Shown piece after piece: positions 20,640-32,270 of a stretch of DNA of 64,000 nucleotides (positions within the stretch are counted from its first letter, which is position 1; each line of letters begins with the position of its first letter). A program made the position numbers and the translations under genes. The notes beneath the pieces were generated by a model that worked only from the letters and a program-made list of their open reading frames with translations, had not been told where the DNA came from and ran no database searches. This stretch comes from Durusdinium trenchii (lineage: Eukaryota > Sar > Dinophyceae > Suessiales > Symbiodiniaceae): assembly GCA_963970005.1 (NCBI GenBank), contig CAXAMN010021562.1, positions 488,693-552,692 on the forward strand, written 5' to 3'.

Positions 20640-20966
20640 CTAGATGTTCAAGAAGTGCATAGTTTTCACTCCCAAAGCCTCGTCCAAGAGATCACACGAA
20701 CCATAATTTGCATGGCTGGCCCAGAAACACCTGTCTGTTATGTTTTTAAACATATGTTGTACGGCTAGACCTTCATCAGTCCACGGTCCTCCAAAAATGC
20801 TAAGGAAAGCCTCAGCGGTTCCAGATCCGAGGCGATGTCTGGGTCCCAAAGCCACACTGCACAAGATTTGGCATAAGACTGCGAAGAAAACCCTCCTGAA
20901 GAAGCCTTGTTCGTCCAGAATGTGTTGTTTTGATTCGGAGGTAAGAAACTGTTCTCTGTATTCCAA
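20640..20966 (-). CDS. Hypothetical ORF, 108 codons, unrecognised
   Basis: The frame begins MEYREQFLTSESKQHILDEQ and continues GFFRRVFFAVLCQILCSVAL, then a Gly/Phe-rich middle (GTAEAFLSIFGGPWTDEGLA), ending KTMHFLNI. The sequence looks protein-like, with a short hydrophobic segment at about 24-38. No family is recognised. It lies just downstream, on the same strand, of the exon islands at 20977-21331. Confidence 0.25.
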   Translation of the reverse strand: MEYREQFLTSESKQHILDEQGFFRRVFFAVLCQILCSVALGPRHRLGSGTAEAFLSIFGGPWTDEGLAVQHMFKNITDRCFWASHANYGSCDLLDEALGVKTMHFLNI

Positions 20967-20976
20967 CTCCAGTCAC

Positions 20977-21056
20977 CAACAGTCTGAGTGCCTGGCGGCC
21001 ACTGAGCCGCCTCTCCTAAGCTGCCCAGCAGCGCGTGGCGGGCCTTCAGGTTCAGC
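20977..21056 (-). CDS. Exon island of the 21-43 kb minus-strand series
   Basis: The acceptor CTCCAGGTCTCAG and donor GTTG|GTGACT bound an 80-nt frame reading LNLKARHALLGSLGEAAQWP and PGTQTV. The ALLGSLGEAAQW pattern is compatible with a PPR-like helix. Its phase does not fit directly to the island at 21238-21331, so an exon is missing between them or they belong to different genes. Confidence 0.38.
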
Positions 21057-21237
21057 CTGAGACCTGGAGCCCAGTCCGTCGATGTCCGAGCGGTTTGAAC
21101 ATTTCAAGCTGGATGGGGTGACCGCACGAGAATGTCCCTTTTTTAGACCGCATGAATCAAATAGTTGCAGCAATCACCAAGAGATGGTCTTTGGCTTTGG
21201 TTATTTTTTGATGTCTGTGTTCGTTTCAGTGACTTGC

Positions 21238-21331
21238 CTTGGAGCTGAGCATCCTTGATCAGCATCAAGGCCTCCGACCAGGTCCCCCCCGGAAGTCCCC
21301 TCAGTCGAATAGAAATCGGAAAGCACGTCAT
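21238..21331 (-). CDS. PPR-like exon island with a GC donor
   Basis: The acceptor TACAGAAACCCAG leads into MTCFPISIRLRGLPGGTWSE and ALMLIKDAQLQ, ending at a GC donor (CAAG|GCAAGT). The TWSEALMLIKDAQLQ segment fits the dinoflagellate PPR helix pair (W..AL.L...A). GC-AG introns are established in dinoflagellates. Confidence 0.4.
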
Positions 21332-21467
21332 CTGGGTTTCTGTACCGAGCACGATGATTTGTGTTTAGGTTGCTGCAGGGCCCATGTCAGGCCGCCTCTG
21401 TCAGGCAAACCTCCAGCCTTTTGGGACCGGCAGTTGTTTCTTAAAAAAGTGTCAAGCCCATTGGCAT

Positions 21468-21519
21468 CAAGGAGGCTGTAAGCTTCGTGACTAGCTTCAT
21501 GCAAGGAGGCTGTAAGCTT
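21468..21519. repeat. Direct duplication of CAAGGAGGCTGTAAGCTT
   Basis: Two exact 18-bp copies (21468-21485 and 21502-21519), 34 bp apart. Confidence 0.85.
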
Positions 21520-21661
21520 GTGAGGATCCTCCTAAATCTCCCTCACTCTGAGAACGCCCCCAAGGCTTTGGATTTCAAGCACCAGCAACTGTTCCTCATG
21601 AAAAAGAACTGACGTGGCACGAATCAAATCTGATTGCCGGGTACTCCAGCAAAATCACTAT

Positions 21662-21722
21662 GAGCAAGGACGCTACTAGGGGCTCCTGGCCATACTACTA
21701 GGAGCAAGAAGCTACTAGGAGC
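21662..21722. repeat. CTAGTAG short array, copy 5 (reverse orientation)
   Basis: Reverse-complement units GAGCAAGGACGCTACTAGG, ACTACTAGGAGCAAGAAGC and CTACTAGGAGC. Confidence 0.8.
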
Positions 21723-22024
21723 TTTCGTGTTCTCTCCTGGGCACTCCAGCGGAATCACATGACATGTGTTCTCTTTGATATGTGCCCCTTTGGCCAAGGT
21801 CAGCCTCCCGTGAGATCGGACTGAAGTACTATCCCTCGTTCCTTCCCTCCATCAGGGCCGGACCACAGAAACTAAATGGTCACTTCATATTGCTGAACAG
21901 CTCTTAGTCCATTTTAGCAGTTTTTCTACATCAAAGCGAAGGCAGTCATGGTAGCTTCAGCCTGGAGGTTGGAACACCATGCAGCATTTCAGTTAATTAC
22001 CATGGAACCCAAAGAGAGACAGAT

Positions 22025-22042
22025 AGAGAGAGAGAGAGAGAG
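22025..22042. repeat. (GA)n microsatellite
   Basis: About nine GA units. Confidence 0.9.
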
Positions 22043-22732
22043 TACGTACCAGTTGCCCGCCAGTAGATTTGGACACCCCAGGCAACACCTCCTGATCCTC
22101 CAATCTTCCAACCCCCTTTCCCGAGAGGTGCATACGAGCTTGTAAATGACCCAGGATGGCAGGATGTGGGTCTCCGAAGTCCCAGGCTGCATCTTCTCCG
22201 AGTCTCGGCCTCTTCCCAAAGAAGCCCATACCCACATGCTCGGATGGCCTGGGCAATAACCCTGGCAAGATGTCCAATTAGAGGTACACAAGAAACCATT
22301 TATAACTTATAACTGCTGATTAAAACCTCCCCGCAAATACTCCAATCACTCTTGCGCACTTGAGCAACATTTTTTTGTCAAAAGTGAAGGGGCTCTGAAA
22401 TTTCACAGGCTCCGGCCGCTGCAACACAGCCGATGTCCTCATCCGGCCGCTGCCTGTCATTGTCCAGCGCCACGAGTGACTTCAGAAAATTACACACATC
22501 AGGGGTTCCTTATGTGTGGCCAAGGCTTACACTGCCGAACCCTCTTGTCTGTAGGAAAGGATCTGAGTATCCGCAATGATTTTTCTTGCACACCGCAGGT
22601 GGCTGCTTGCCTAACACTTACCAAAGGGTAAAGTATTCTGTGAACGCATCGATTCTTTTCTTCAAGCACAAAATTCTGCAGCACCTCTGATAGGGGGATA
22701 CTCACACTGAGTACTGCTTATGTTTATTTCCA

Positions 22733-22822
22733 GTCATTCGTAATGGCGAGGCCAAACCGCCTAGCCTGTGGAAGAGCTGGAGAGCTTCTGCCCAGCAGGA
22801 GGCTCTCGAGCCTCCGATGCAA
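22733..22822 (-). CDS. PPR-like exon island
   Basis: A minus-strand frame reads VCIGGSRASCWAEALQLFHR and LGGLASPLRMTG. The CWAEALQLFHRL segment matches the second half of a PPR unit (W.EAL.LF..L). The splice borders are not clear: a candidate acceptor is TTTGCATCGGAG, and several AG or GT sites fit. Confidence 0.3.
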
Positions 22823-24871
22823 ACCAGAGGCATCACTCTTCCCATGAGTGTTCATCCCAGGGGCATACGGAGCATATGGATCCCATAAAGCATCCATAGG
22901 TCCATAGGCATGGCACATTCCTCTGTGACATCGTAAGAAATGTTGAGATATGACATAGCTGAAGGCAAAAGGAAAACCACATATGGATACATATGGCATA
23001 CATAGACATATACTGAAAGAACTCTGTGTCGTTGCGGAATGTTCGCGTACACAACATGGTGTTGGGAGATTGACCAACATCAACTGTGTGGGCTCTGCTT
23101 AACAATCCAACATCTCTTCACGCACAATCAGATTCAAACAGGTTCTTCACATCAATAAAATCACCATGAACCTGAAAACCATTGAAAACCACAAGCCAAA
23201 ACCATGCAGGGCCTCGATTCTGGGGCCCTGGCATGCCACCATCGCTTTGGTGCAAGCGCTACATGATAGCCTCAAGAAATGCGCGCGTCTTCCGAGGCAT
23301 CAGCCGGAACCACTCGACTGAACTGTCAAAGGTTCTCCAGGGCTCAGAGATATATTTCAGTGATTCAACGTTGTACGAGTAGGTGATCAGGATCCATCTC
23401 AGTAGTGACAATTCTTGAGACAGCAAGGCTGAATATCACTCAGGAGTTCTGCTATCAAATCTATCAAAACCCACAAAGAAGCAAAACACAAATAAATCAA
23501 TACAATCATGTTCCTGAACAAAACCACATCCTCTACAGGCTGCTCCCCACGCTGCCTGAAGTCTTTTGACATGGCCTTCCACGAGCTGGCGACTCTGCAA
23601 CTGCATTTGACTTCAAACCATAGTCGGTCGCAAACATGGATTTCACGGATGCAAGCAATGTAATTATGTGCAAGTTACTGTGAAAGGGGCCCAAAGGATC
23701 TCAACCAACCAAGTGTTTCCTCTGTGCAAACAATGGAAACAAAATGAACTGAACAACCTAAAGCATGTATAATATTCCATTGTGCAAACAATTTTGGCCC
23801 ACCCCCAACGTGGAAGCCTGACAGCAGGTCATCTACGGTCATCTGCTTCTAGTTCGAACCATGTGGATTAGGCAGGTAAACTTTGGAATGTCCAGTAGCA
23901 TGTTCTTGGTTGGACACTCTTCATGGCACTTTGGAATGATCGCCTGCAAGCAACAACCAAAAAAACAAAGACTACCACCTACCTACACTCTTAGCACATC
24001 TCAGCAATTGCTAAGCTCCCCCTTCCCACAAAAAAAAACACATCCCATAGCCTCGAGAACAACACGGTACACACACCATATATGTATGTATATGTGTATA
24101 TATAATATAGATTATATAATCTATATATGTTTATGAATGGAATTTAATGAACAATATTTTATCTTTAACAAAAAATAGATAGTCAACATAACAGGACACA
24201 GGTATGTAGACTCTGAACCCCTTCCCATTAATCAGGTCTTCAACCCTTACCACGCGCAAATGTAAGACTCAATGACCCACACCTGGCAGTGCTTGACAAA
24301 GGTCACAGCCAGGTTACCGTCCTTCGAGCACGGGGTCGAATGACACGCCCAGGCGCTTTTCCAAGGAAGAAAAACATGCAGAATCTGAACTGGTCAGTGT
24401 ATGGCATGTGGCAACATGCAGTTCTTACATATAAAGGCTGGTCCTTCCCTGCCACCTCTGTCAAAATGGGGTGACGGTGGGAACCTATTGTTTGCTTTCA
24501 AGTTGCATCAAGTTGCTATCCTGCAACATATCATCATTGATAATGGCTTAACCCATTTCGAGAGAATCATGGCTGGGTGGAAAGGTGTCTTTGGAAGACG
24601 TCAACGGCGTCATCTAACTCCGATAGGTTCCAACAAAGGCCAGTGTCCAGGAGCAGGCCGACGGCCAAAAGGCAACTGTTGGAGATCTTGGCAACTCTGA
24701 AGGCTCAAATGACTGTCCAAGGCTGTTCATCATCAAATGACTGTCCAGCTCATCTAGTAACTATTCAACGTCCAAAGGCAACTCTAAAGATCCATCCCAT
24801 CAACCATCAACCCGCCCACGCTGCCCACTCAACCGGTGGGGACGACTCTGGTCGGTGGGGTGCACCTTGAC

Positions 24872-25003
24872 CTTCTGCAACATCGCTTCCAAGGCTTCGT
24901 TCTGTTCCGTCGTCTCGCTCTTCAACGCTCGGAGGAACTCCATGGCCTCCGGACGCGGAATCGCCTCTTGGTTCTGCAGTGGGTTCTCGTAAGCCGTTTC
25001 TGG
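24872..25003 (-). CDS. Exon island, 44 codons, phase 0/0, unrecognised
   Basis: The acceptor CTATAGCCCAG and donor CAGAAG|GTCAAG bound exactly 44 codons reading PETAYENPLQNQEAIPRPEA, MEFLRALKSETTEQNEALEA and MLQK. Charged helical composition suggests a coiled-coil or Gag-like segment. The flanks are AT-rich, and this is one of the cleanest islands in the window. A second frame is also open, which lowers certainty. Confidence 0.48.
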
Positions 25004-25087
25004 CTGGGCTATAGCAAACGAGGCAAACAATCTAATGATCAGAATCAGAATCTAAGACTTAAATGACTAAAGCATCATGACAGGCTG

Positions 25088-25122
25088 AGCTCTCAAACGA
25101 GAAAAAGCTCTCAAACGAGAAA
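25088..25122. repeat. Tandem pair AGCTCTCAAACGAGAAA
   Basis: Two exact 17-bp copies offset by 18 bp. Confidence 0.85.
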
Positions 25123-25386
25123 GCCACATCGCAACCCCAAGTCACGCAAAAGCACTCTCTATATTATATAATCGAAATCTCTCTCACAAGGGGAGACCAC
25201 CCAAAATCCAAGATATATCTTATCATATGATATACTCCCTTTACTCAGAGTCACTCATATGATCACATGTGTTTGTTTCTCATTGAGTATTACTCAGCTT
25301 CAAGAAGCAGCCCACAATGTAGTAATATTCGCAGTTTGACCTCGCGACTCATGGGATGCCAACCACTCAATTGTCTCTTCATCCAC

Positions 25387-25516
25387 CTGCCAATGGTCTC
25401 CCCTGCTTCCAGCCGAACAGGCCGCTCCTGTGGCCAAGGCTCCAGGTGCGCTTGGGCTGTGCGTCTCCAGGTCTGCTCCGTCGGCTCAGGGCCCTGGACC
25501 GCCATGCCTGCAGTGG
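25387..25516 (-). CDS. Exon island, unrecognised
   Basis: The acceptor GTCCCACCTGCAG and donor TTGGCAG|GTGGAT bound a frame reading MAVQGPEPTEQTWRRTAQAH and LEPWPQERPVRLEAGETIG. It is in the same strand series as 24872-25003 but leaves phase 2, whereas that island starts in phase 0. The two are therefore not directly adjacent exons as drawn. A second, arginine-rich frame is open. Confidence 0.38.
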
Positions 25517-26113
25517 CTGCAGGTGGGACGTGGCAGTACTTCGGCAAGCATGGATGGCTATGATTTGCACATGTGTTGGAATATCGGAATAGACTGTCTA
25601 TGGACCGCTCGGCTCCTGTTCCAACTCTTCAAGTCGTGTCTGTGGTGGGTTCCACCTCCTGTCTGTTTTGCTGTGCAACCTCAATCCAGCCCCTTATTGG
25701 GGTGGAGGGAAGCGTTTAGGCATTCTCCCAATATGTTTAGTACATTCCCAATTTCCTAATGGATAGCTGATAGCTCCAGTGTCACTGGATCTGCGCTTGT
25801 GATCGCAATGCCGCAGCAGGCTATGGAGTTAGTTGGTTGGACAAACTTGCTGGGAGAGGACACAAAGGAGACATAGCTTCATTCCACAAATCAAGAACCT
25901 CTGACGAACGCCCCTACAAAGTGGCCAATGCAGGTAGAAGAACAGTCAGGCTGGGAAAAGCAAACAACCTACTCAATCGTCCAGTGTCAGGAGTCCAATT
26001 TGCTAAAAGTCAAATTCCCTCGAATGCCTTCATTGGCACTGACGAAACATCCACTGCCTATATTCAGTTGTACAAGAAACAAACTCTTGAAACCGGCACC
26101 GACTGACAAGGAC

Positions 26114-26198
26114 TCATTGGTTCAATCGCCCAATCTGAGCATCCCAACGTTCCAGCAGCAGCTGCGCCTTTCTCCACTGCTGCGAAAGGGAATGGATC
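26114..26198 (-). CDS. PPR-like exon island ending in a stop
   Basis: The acceptor CATTTCGGTCCCAG leads into IHSLSQQWRKAQLLLERWDA and QIGRLNQ, then TGA at 26116-26114. The QQWRKAQLLLE segment fits a PPR helix. If real, this would be the terminal exon of one gene in the minus-strand series, implying that the islands at 20.9-25.5 kb belong to another. Confidence 0.35.
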
Positions 26199-26669
26199 CT
26201 GGGACCGAAATGAAGCTGTTGGATCGAGGACATGTTTGGTTTCAACCCAGGCATGAAGTGCACTTGAGCGCAGCCTAAAAGGTGGCATCTATGAGTCAAG
26301 CCAGCGCGGGCTAGTCTTGTGCGGCTCGGGGAGCGGAACGAGGACACGCCAAAAAGGGAGCTCAAAGGATCCGTAGTTTGCTTTTTTTGCATTTACCCAT
26401 ATTTGCCCTGAACACCAGCCCTGAAAACATCCATGCCGTGCTGAAACGTGTGCCCGCACGTATGGCTACCGGCTACACAGTCTTTGGCAACCAATGGGGA
26501 TGGCGAAGCTCTGGAGATTCACATGCACGGAGTGCGGTGATGTTAGGCTTCCTGCTTCTCCCAGCAGCCACCTGTACATATCTTGTTTTTGTGCTAAAGT
26601 AGTGCCGTTGCCAGGTTGTACATTAAGGCTTAGCTGAGTTTGGACGTGGACGGCTGCCCTGTGGAGCGC

Positions 26670-26716
26670 GTGAGTGAGTGGGGGACTGAGTGAGTGAGGT
26701 GAGGTGAGGTGAGTGC
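26670..26716. repeat. GTGAG(T/G) tandem tract
   Basis: Purine-rich GTGAGT and GTGAG units (GTGAGTGAG, then four GAGGT copies). It resembles repeated donor sites but is better read as a minisatellite. Confidence 0.75.
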
Positions 26717-27336
26717 GTCAACTGCAGTCGGTCTATCTCCCCACCATCAAACGGAGTTCTGCAAAACAAAGAGCAGCAAAGAGTTCCGAGTCCAAAAGCC
26801 ACCTTACACAGCACCAAGTTCAGAGCGTGGTTTATTTAGTTGTCTTTCTTGGCGGGCAATCCACTCCGTCCCCAATAAATAAAATATACACCAGCCCCAC
26901 AGCCTACATACGGCTCAACCTTTCGAACGTAAGTCTCTAAACGAAACAAACAAATCCAGGAACCACGTCTATGGTCTATATAATATATACAATGAACATA
27001 TATAATATAGTACGTAATAACATGCAACACACCATTCCAGTTGAAACGTCTAGGGGGAAGGAGGAGGGAAGGTGGGAGGAACATGCCAGTAGATTGAACC
27101 GCTCGGACTGGGCTTCCCAAGCACTGGATTGTAGAGCCCCGCATCCTCTTGGAGGCCAAGCCTTTGGGCCTGGCAAAACAACTTGGACTGTGCTGTTTGT
27201 TTTGCCTGCTTGGAGAAACCCTTTGAATCGAAGCACACCAAATGCAACACCGTGTTGATCGATTCTGGTTGACTTTCTGCAAATAAACACTGCTGTACAA
27301 CTTGTCAACAATATTTTCACACATTGGCCAATTTAC

Positions 27337-27366
27337 TTTTTTTTTCTCTCTCTCTCTCTCTCTCAG
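27337..27366 (+). repeat. Poly-T/(CT)n tract serving as a possible 3' splice site
   Basis: Nine T then ten CT units end in CAG directly before the open frame at 27367. It is the longest pyrimidine tract in the window and is placed exactly where a splice acceptor would be. Confidence 0.6.
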
Positions 27367-27516
27367 GCAGTTTTCAGCAAAACCATTCCTGGTGATTCGC
27401 CCGAATTCCCGTGGCGAAAATCGTGGGGTGCTCCGACCTCACCTGCTCGGAGGCATCGCATTTGTTGGCGAAACCGAGTGCCCGATGCAACGAATCCGCG
27501 AAATCAGCCCCACAAG
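27367..27516 (+). CDS. Exon island, 150 nt, unrecognised
   Basis: Preceded by the long (CT)n acceptor and followed by CACAAG|GTCACC. The frame reads QFSAKPFLVIRPNSRGENRG, VLRPHLLGGIAFVGETECPM and QRIREISPT, with phase 2 at both ends. It is one of the few plus-strand islands in this region. The minus strand is also open and carries a donor-like GAGCAG|GTGAGG, so the strand is not certain. Confidence 0.4.
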
Positions 27517-28221
27517 GTCACCAAATCTGCCGGTCGACCTATCCAACTACAACGCGACAGATCACCATGAGAAGATAGGTAGTCTTAGTGAAAAATGTTA
27601 GACTTAGTGTTGGCTTTTGCATGCCTTTTGTTATGGCGGGTGTCTTAGCTTCCTACCCATGTCGATACCTTGCAGAATAATTCTTTTTTTCATTCCTGTA
27701 TACTTCCAGTGCTACTTGAGGAATGATTCCATCAACTGAGCAGTTACTGGAATAATTGCATGAATAATATATTCCTGAACATCTCTAGTTTTTGTTACAA
27801 CATAATCCAAGTATGCCTCCACCCTGCTTCTCACAAACAGCAAAATTAGCAACGCGCTCATAGATCTGCGCCCCTTTTCTGCGCCCCTCAAGTCTGTCAA
27901 CGTCTGTTCCCTGAATATTTCCTCTTTCAATTAAATATTCCAGTGGTATGGGGCCCCTAAGGTACTTGTTGTTCATTTAGGGGTGTCTGCGAGCGAAATC
28001 CAACCACATCTGGATAAATATTCCAAGGTATGCTCTTCCACCCTTCTTCTGGCGATCGCTGATTTTTCCTCTATGTCTTCAGTATCAGTATCGTATACCT
28101 CCAGCCATTAATATTCCTGAAAACATATACCCCGAGGAGTATTCCATGAACTCACGGTACTACCTGGAATATTTAACCAAGGTACCCCCCATCTTTTGTT
28201 ACAACTCAACTTTGGTTTCAC

Positions 28222-28302
28222 TGGCCTCGGCCAGGATGCTGAGGGCAAAGCGCCAGGTGGGGGGTTCCAAGGCACCTTTGGCCTGGTCGTTGCGCGCCCA
28301 AA
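28222..28302 (-). CDS. PPR-like exon island
   Basis: The acceptor CTGCCTCCCCCAAG (strong pyrimidine tract) and donor GAGGCCA|GTGAAA bound 81 nt reading WARNDQAKGALEPPTWRFAL and SILAEA. The TWRFALSILAEA segment is a good match to the second helix of a dinoflagellate PPR unit. Confidence 0.45.
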
Positions 28303-28678
28303 CTTGGGGGAGGCAGGGCATTAGAGGATGGTTCAAACATATTCAAACAAACAAAAGTGAATGGCAAATAATGGAAGTGTGTTTCCTTTGCAGCGGTGTC
28401 GATTCGATATGGTGATTCAAGCACATCCCGTCTAAGAAACAGGCTTCTCATATTAGCATTGCCAAGAACATCGTGTTTAACATGTTCATTACCAAGTTTC
28501 AGGTTGGGGGTTGTGTACATCCAATATCAATATCTGGCATAAAAGCCCCAAGGCTCAAGCCCTAGGAGAACTCTTCCATCAATCCTGCCACTTGGCCTGC
28601 CTCCAAACGCTCACCACCTACCGCACAGGCGTGGATGCATCCTGAGCCAACACCATGTATAGATTGGTGTATTAAGAT

Positions 28679-28755
28679 AGGGAGACCTCCCAAAGACTCC
28701 CTGGTAAAGGAAAAAAACCAACAAATACCAAAACCTATTGGTTGGGGGTCCCCCC
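28679..28755. repeat. MITE-like element with GGGAGACCTCCC ends, copy 2
   Basis: Begins AGGGAGACCTCCC and ends TTGGGGGTCCCCCCA. The inverted ends match imperfectly. Its outer flank GGTGTATTAAGAT resembles the flank of copy 3 in reverse. Confidence 0.5.
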
Positions 28756-30145
28756 ACACACATATGTTTGGTCGCATGAGAGGGACAAATATTGATGCCA
28801 CTTAATTAGTGGGGGCCAAATCGATGTCGGGTGACCGAAACCTGCATTGATTTGATGTTTGCGCTTCTTTCAGGTGTCCTCTGGAATTCCAATATACCAT
28901 TTCGGCCCCCTGCAACGGAAGGAGACGCACTTCTTGGTACTGAAACAAACATGATCACATACAATTATCATCAATTATCACTCAAATGGAAGACTCCAGT
29001 CTCCAGTTTGGTGTTCCGGAAAATCCGGGGATGGACACCATTCTTCTCAAGGCCTCCGTTCCAACTGCAACAGGCGATCCACATGGTTGGCTCAACCAGT
29101 AGTGAACGGCCGCTGCTGGGTCTTCACATGTCTTCACAACCAATCAGCTTTGCCGTTCCGAGCATCGAGTACAGGAGAAGATTGACCAAGCAATTCTTTG
29201 GCGAGGCATCTCCTGCGGCGGGAAGGTAAGGCACGGGGCGTCGTGCCTGGGCGATTCGTGCGGGTCGACGGAACGACGTCGTCGTCGGGACCACCGTCGT
29301 CGCTCCGCACCGGCTTCGCGACGACGGATCACCCACTCCCATCGGTCGTGACGACCGATTTTGGCCATGCCTTTGCCCAGCTTTGACCCCCAAAAAAGGT
29401 TACAAACATGTGTCTGAGTCATTCTGAGTCTGCGTTGGGCCTCAAATAGCTCCACCGCACTGCGCCAAGCCAAACCTTGGATTTGAAAATGCACGACCTT
29501 ACAAACCTGATTTCAAGGAAGAAACAACCAGCACCTTGTTGCACGTGTGGTGCAAAACAGAAGTATTGTCATGCGCAATGTGTCCTGGATAATGATGTTC
29601 TGCCAAACCTGGTGCATGGATACTGCTCCCAACAAGAAGTACAAGTGGATTTACCAAATATGAATATGGGCTGACAATAGACAAGGCTTCCCAGCGGAAT
29701 ACATCCAGAATAGTCGTGTGTTTGTATACAATAGGTGGTGCTATCCCCACCCAATTGGCGACAAACTCGGGTTTTGGGATACCGCGAACTAGGTAAGCAC
29801 TTGCACACCTCATGTATGCCTCTTTTTGCAACCTATATACGAGGTGTGCCCTTACCTTCATGGCTGCTCAATAGCACAAGAAAGTGTTTGTTTTCATGTA
29901 GATCTACAAATTTACCATCAACAATTCAGATTCATCCTAGCCATATTTCCTCAGGTCTCTATTCTCGATCTCCAATTAAAGTTCTACAAACCCCCGGTTC
30001 GAAGGGGATGACATATACATTATACATATAAATAACATATTTTTACTATTACATATTATTATATACATATACTTACATATATTATTATATATATATATGA
30101 CATATATATATATACACTTAAAACATATGATTTATGTTCACGCAG

Positions 30146-30363
30146 GAAACCCAGCTTCCCGGGCCACAGACCAGGCCACGCAATGTGCCCAGCACGGCGT
30201 CGCACAGTTCAACGCTTGGGGGTGGCCCCCTGGCGAGCGATTTGGGCTTTTGACTGGACGGAGGTTTCGGGATTCTGACAGCCCTGACAGCCAACATGCA
30301 ACAAATTTGAGTGATTTCAAGCTGTTGACGTCCAATCTAGAAAAGAAGGTGACGGATGGATGA
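30146..30363 (+). CDS. Possible terminal exon, unrecognised
   Basis: The acceptor TATGTTCACGCAG leads into GNPASRATDQATQCAQHGVA, QFNAWGWPPGERFGLLTGRR and a polar tail to TGA at 30361-30363. The composition is plausible for protein. A second plus frame and the minus strand are partly open. Confidence 0.28.
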
Positions 30364-30877
30364 TGCAAAGGATCATCAAGGTATTTCAAGGTCCAGTGTT
30401 GCATGCCTAAGGTCGGCCCAGGGTCTGCTGCTCTCCTCAGGATCACCGAGTTTTCCTTAAACATCTAGGAACCAAATCATTAGTGTGAATGCTTCTTCAA
30501 GGAAGCTCCCCCCCCGCCCTGAGGCGGAGGGAGAAGAAGCGTGCGCTATCCTGCGTCCTAGCTAGGAGCGAACTTATCCTAGTAGCTTACTCCCTTACTT
30601 AATCGAGTAGGCGCCCTCTGTCAGTAAAGTAAGGGCAGGCTCTGTCACAAAGCGGGCCTTTCCCACGCTTTCTGCAGTATGTAAATAGCCCAGCACCAAG
30701 CCTTGACACGTGAGGACAGTGTTGCATCAAAACAAGTGTGTTGATGTGGTTTTTGAAAACAACGCGAGGCTACATTTTGAGAAGCATGTTTGTCTCCAAT
30801 GATGTGGATTGGTTTGTATGTCCAAGTTGAAATACTAGTCATTGTTGAATTTCAAAGCAATTAAACTACACATATAC

Positions 30878-30999
30878 CGTCCCCAAACAATTGCCAGTGT
30901 CCACCATGTCCTCTGGACAGTTTTGCTCGCCTCCGCACCACACACCTCAACGGCTTGCCGCAAGATCTGCCCAGTCATCAAGTGACGCTGCCAAAGGTC
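30878..30999 (-). CDS. Exon island joined in phase to 31684-31802
   Basis: The acceptor CTGAACCCCAG and donor GGGACG|GTATAT bound 122 nt reading DLWQRHLMTGQILRQAVEVC, GAEASKTVQRTWWTLAIVWG. It starts in phase 0, exactly matching the phase-0 end of the island at 31684-31802, with a 684-bp GT-AG intron between them. Helical, tryptophan-rich composition agrees with PPR or TPR solenoids, but no clear unit is seen. Confidence 0.45.
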
Positions 31000-31683
31000 C
31001 TGGGGTTCAGGGCTGACCATTGAAGTTCAGTGCCGACCACTTCGCTGGGTTTAGGAAAGTTTAGGAGTAAGTCCGCACGTGCTATGTGAGTGGCAAAAGT
31101 AATTTGCGCTACATGATGTGTATCCAAGGAATTGGTGAGAGCAACAATCTGAACTGAACACGCTTACTTACGAGCTTGCGAGAAACATGTATATATAATT
31201 TTAGAACTATTTGATAATTTGATATATTTATAAACAGAGACTACGTATATTACATGAACCACTGCAGGATCTACCATATGCCAATGTACTTTCGTGCCAG
31301 AAGGAAAACTGGACTCACACCTAGCTCACCAAGCAAAGACTCAGACCACCAGGCACCATGCAGTGTACTCCAAATCTTGCTCGCTGACTTCCGGCGTAGT
31401 ACACTGGCATGGTGCGTATTCCTATGTGTCCCCAACTCCGCTAGTTCTTCTGACGCCACACCAGGATGATCCATCCAAATATCCTTTCACTAGTGTATAT
31501 CAGCTCTATATAGCTCTCTTTAGTATAGTTTGAGATTGTCATCATCATCCATGGGGAACCACACACTTCATCAAAACTCAAGCTGGCCAGCACCTCTTCA
31601 ACTTACGCCATTTCCTACTTCACTCCCGACCCTATCAATCTGGGCAATGCAAACAAATCCATCCATTGGTCCATGTGCTCCAC

Positions 31684-31802
31684 CATCCAAATCCGTTCCT
31701 CCAGGACCTCGAGCGCTGGTCGCCAATTGCCCTTGTGGCACCAGCCCAGCTGCGCCTGAGCCATCGCCAGCCGCTCCGCCTTTGAGATTGGCACCTCCAA
31801 AC
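31684..31802 (-). CDS. PPR-like exon island
   Basis: Starts after GATCGCAAG and ends ATTTGGATG|GTGGAG. It reads LEVPISKAERLAMAQAQLGW, CHKGNWRPALEVLEERIWM. The GNWRPALEVLEE segment is a typical dinoflagellate PPR second helix. It ends in phase 0 and joins the island at 30999-30878. The competing frame is glycine-rich and less protein-like. Confidence 0.5.
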
Positions 31803-32270
31803 CTTGCGATCAGCTGGAAAAGCAAAGAGGGACTGCTGAACCGCGGGGAACGCTAATGAAAAGGTCTTGGTCTATATAACACATAAAAGGATCTATCTAT
31901 CTATGTGTCTATATATATGTATAGAGGTCTTGTACTTCAATCGAAACCATTCAATTTGAGTGTGCATTGTGTTTGCTTCAATTTGTTGTCAGTAGCATGC
32001 CGTAACATGGGTTTGTCAATTCCACATTCTGTTGTAAAACATGTTGTTTGCTGGGCCGACTTCTTTTACCCTCACCAGCTGATATAGCTCTAGACTCTAG
32101 ACATAAGGACCCTCGAACAATTAAACACCATGCCGCATGCTACATGATACAACACATATCAAAAACATGATATCATGATCCTATTGAACCTAGGAAACCA
32201 ACACAAGCACGAACACAAGCCTGGAGCCTTCAGAGTCTTCGCCGAGGATTCTTCACGCCCGCAAACGCAC

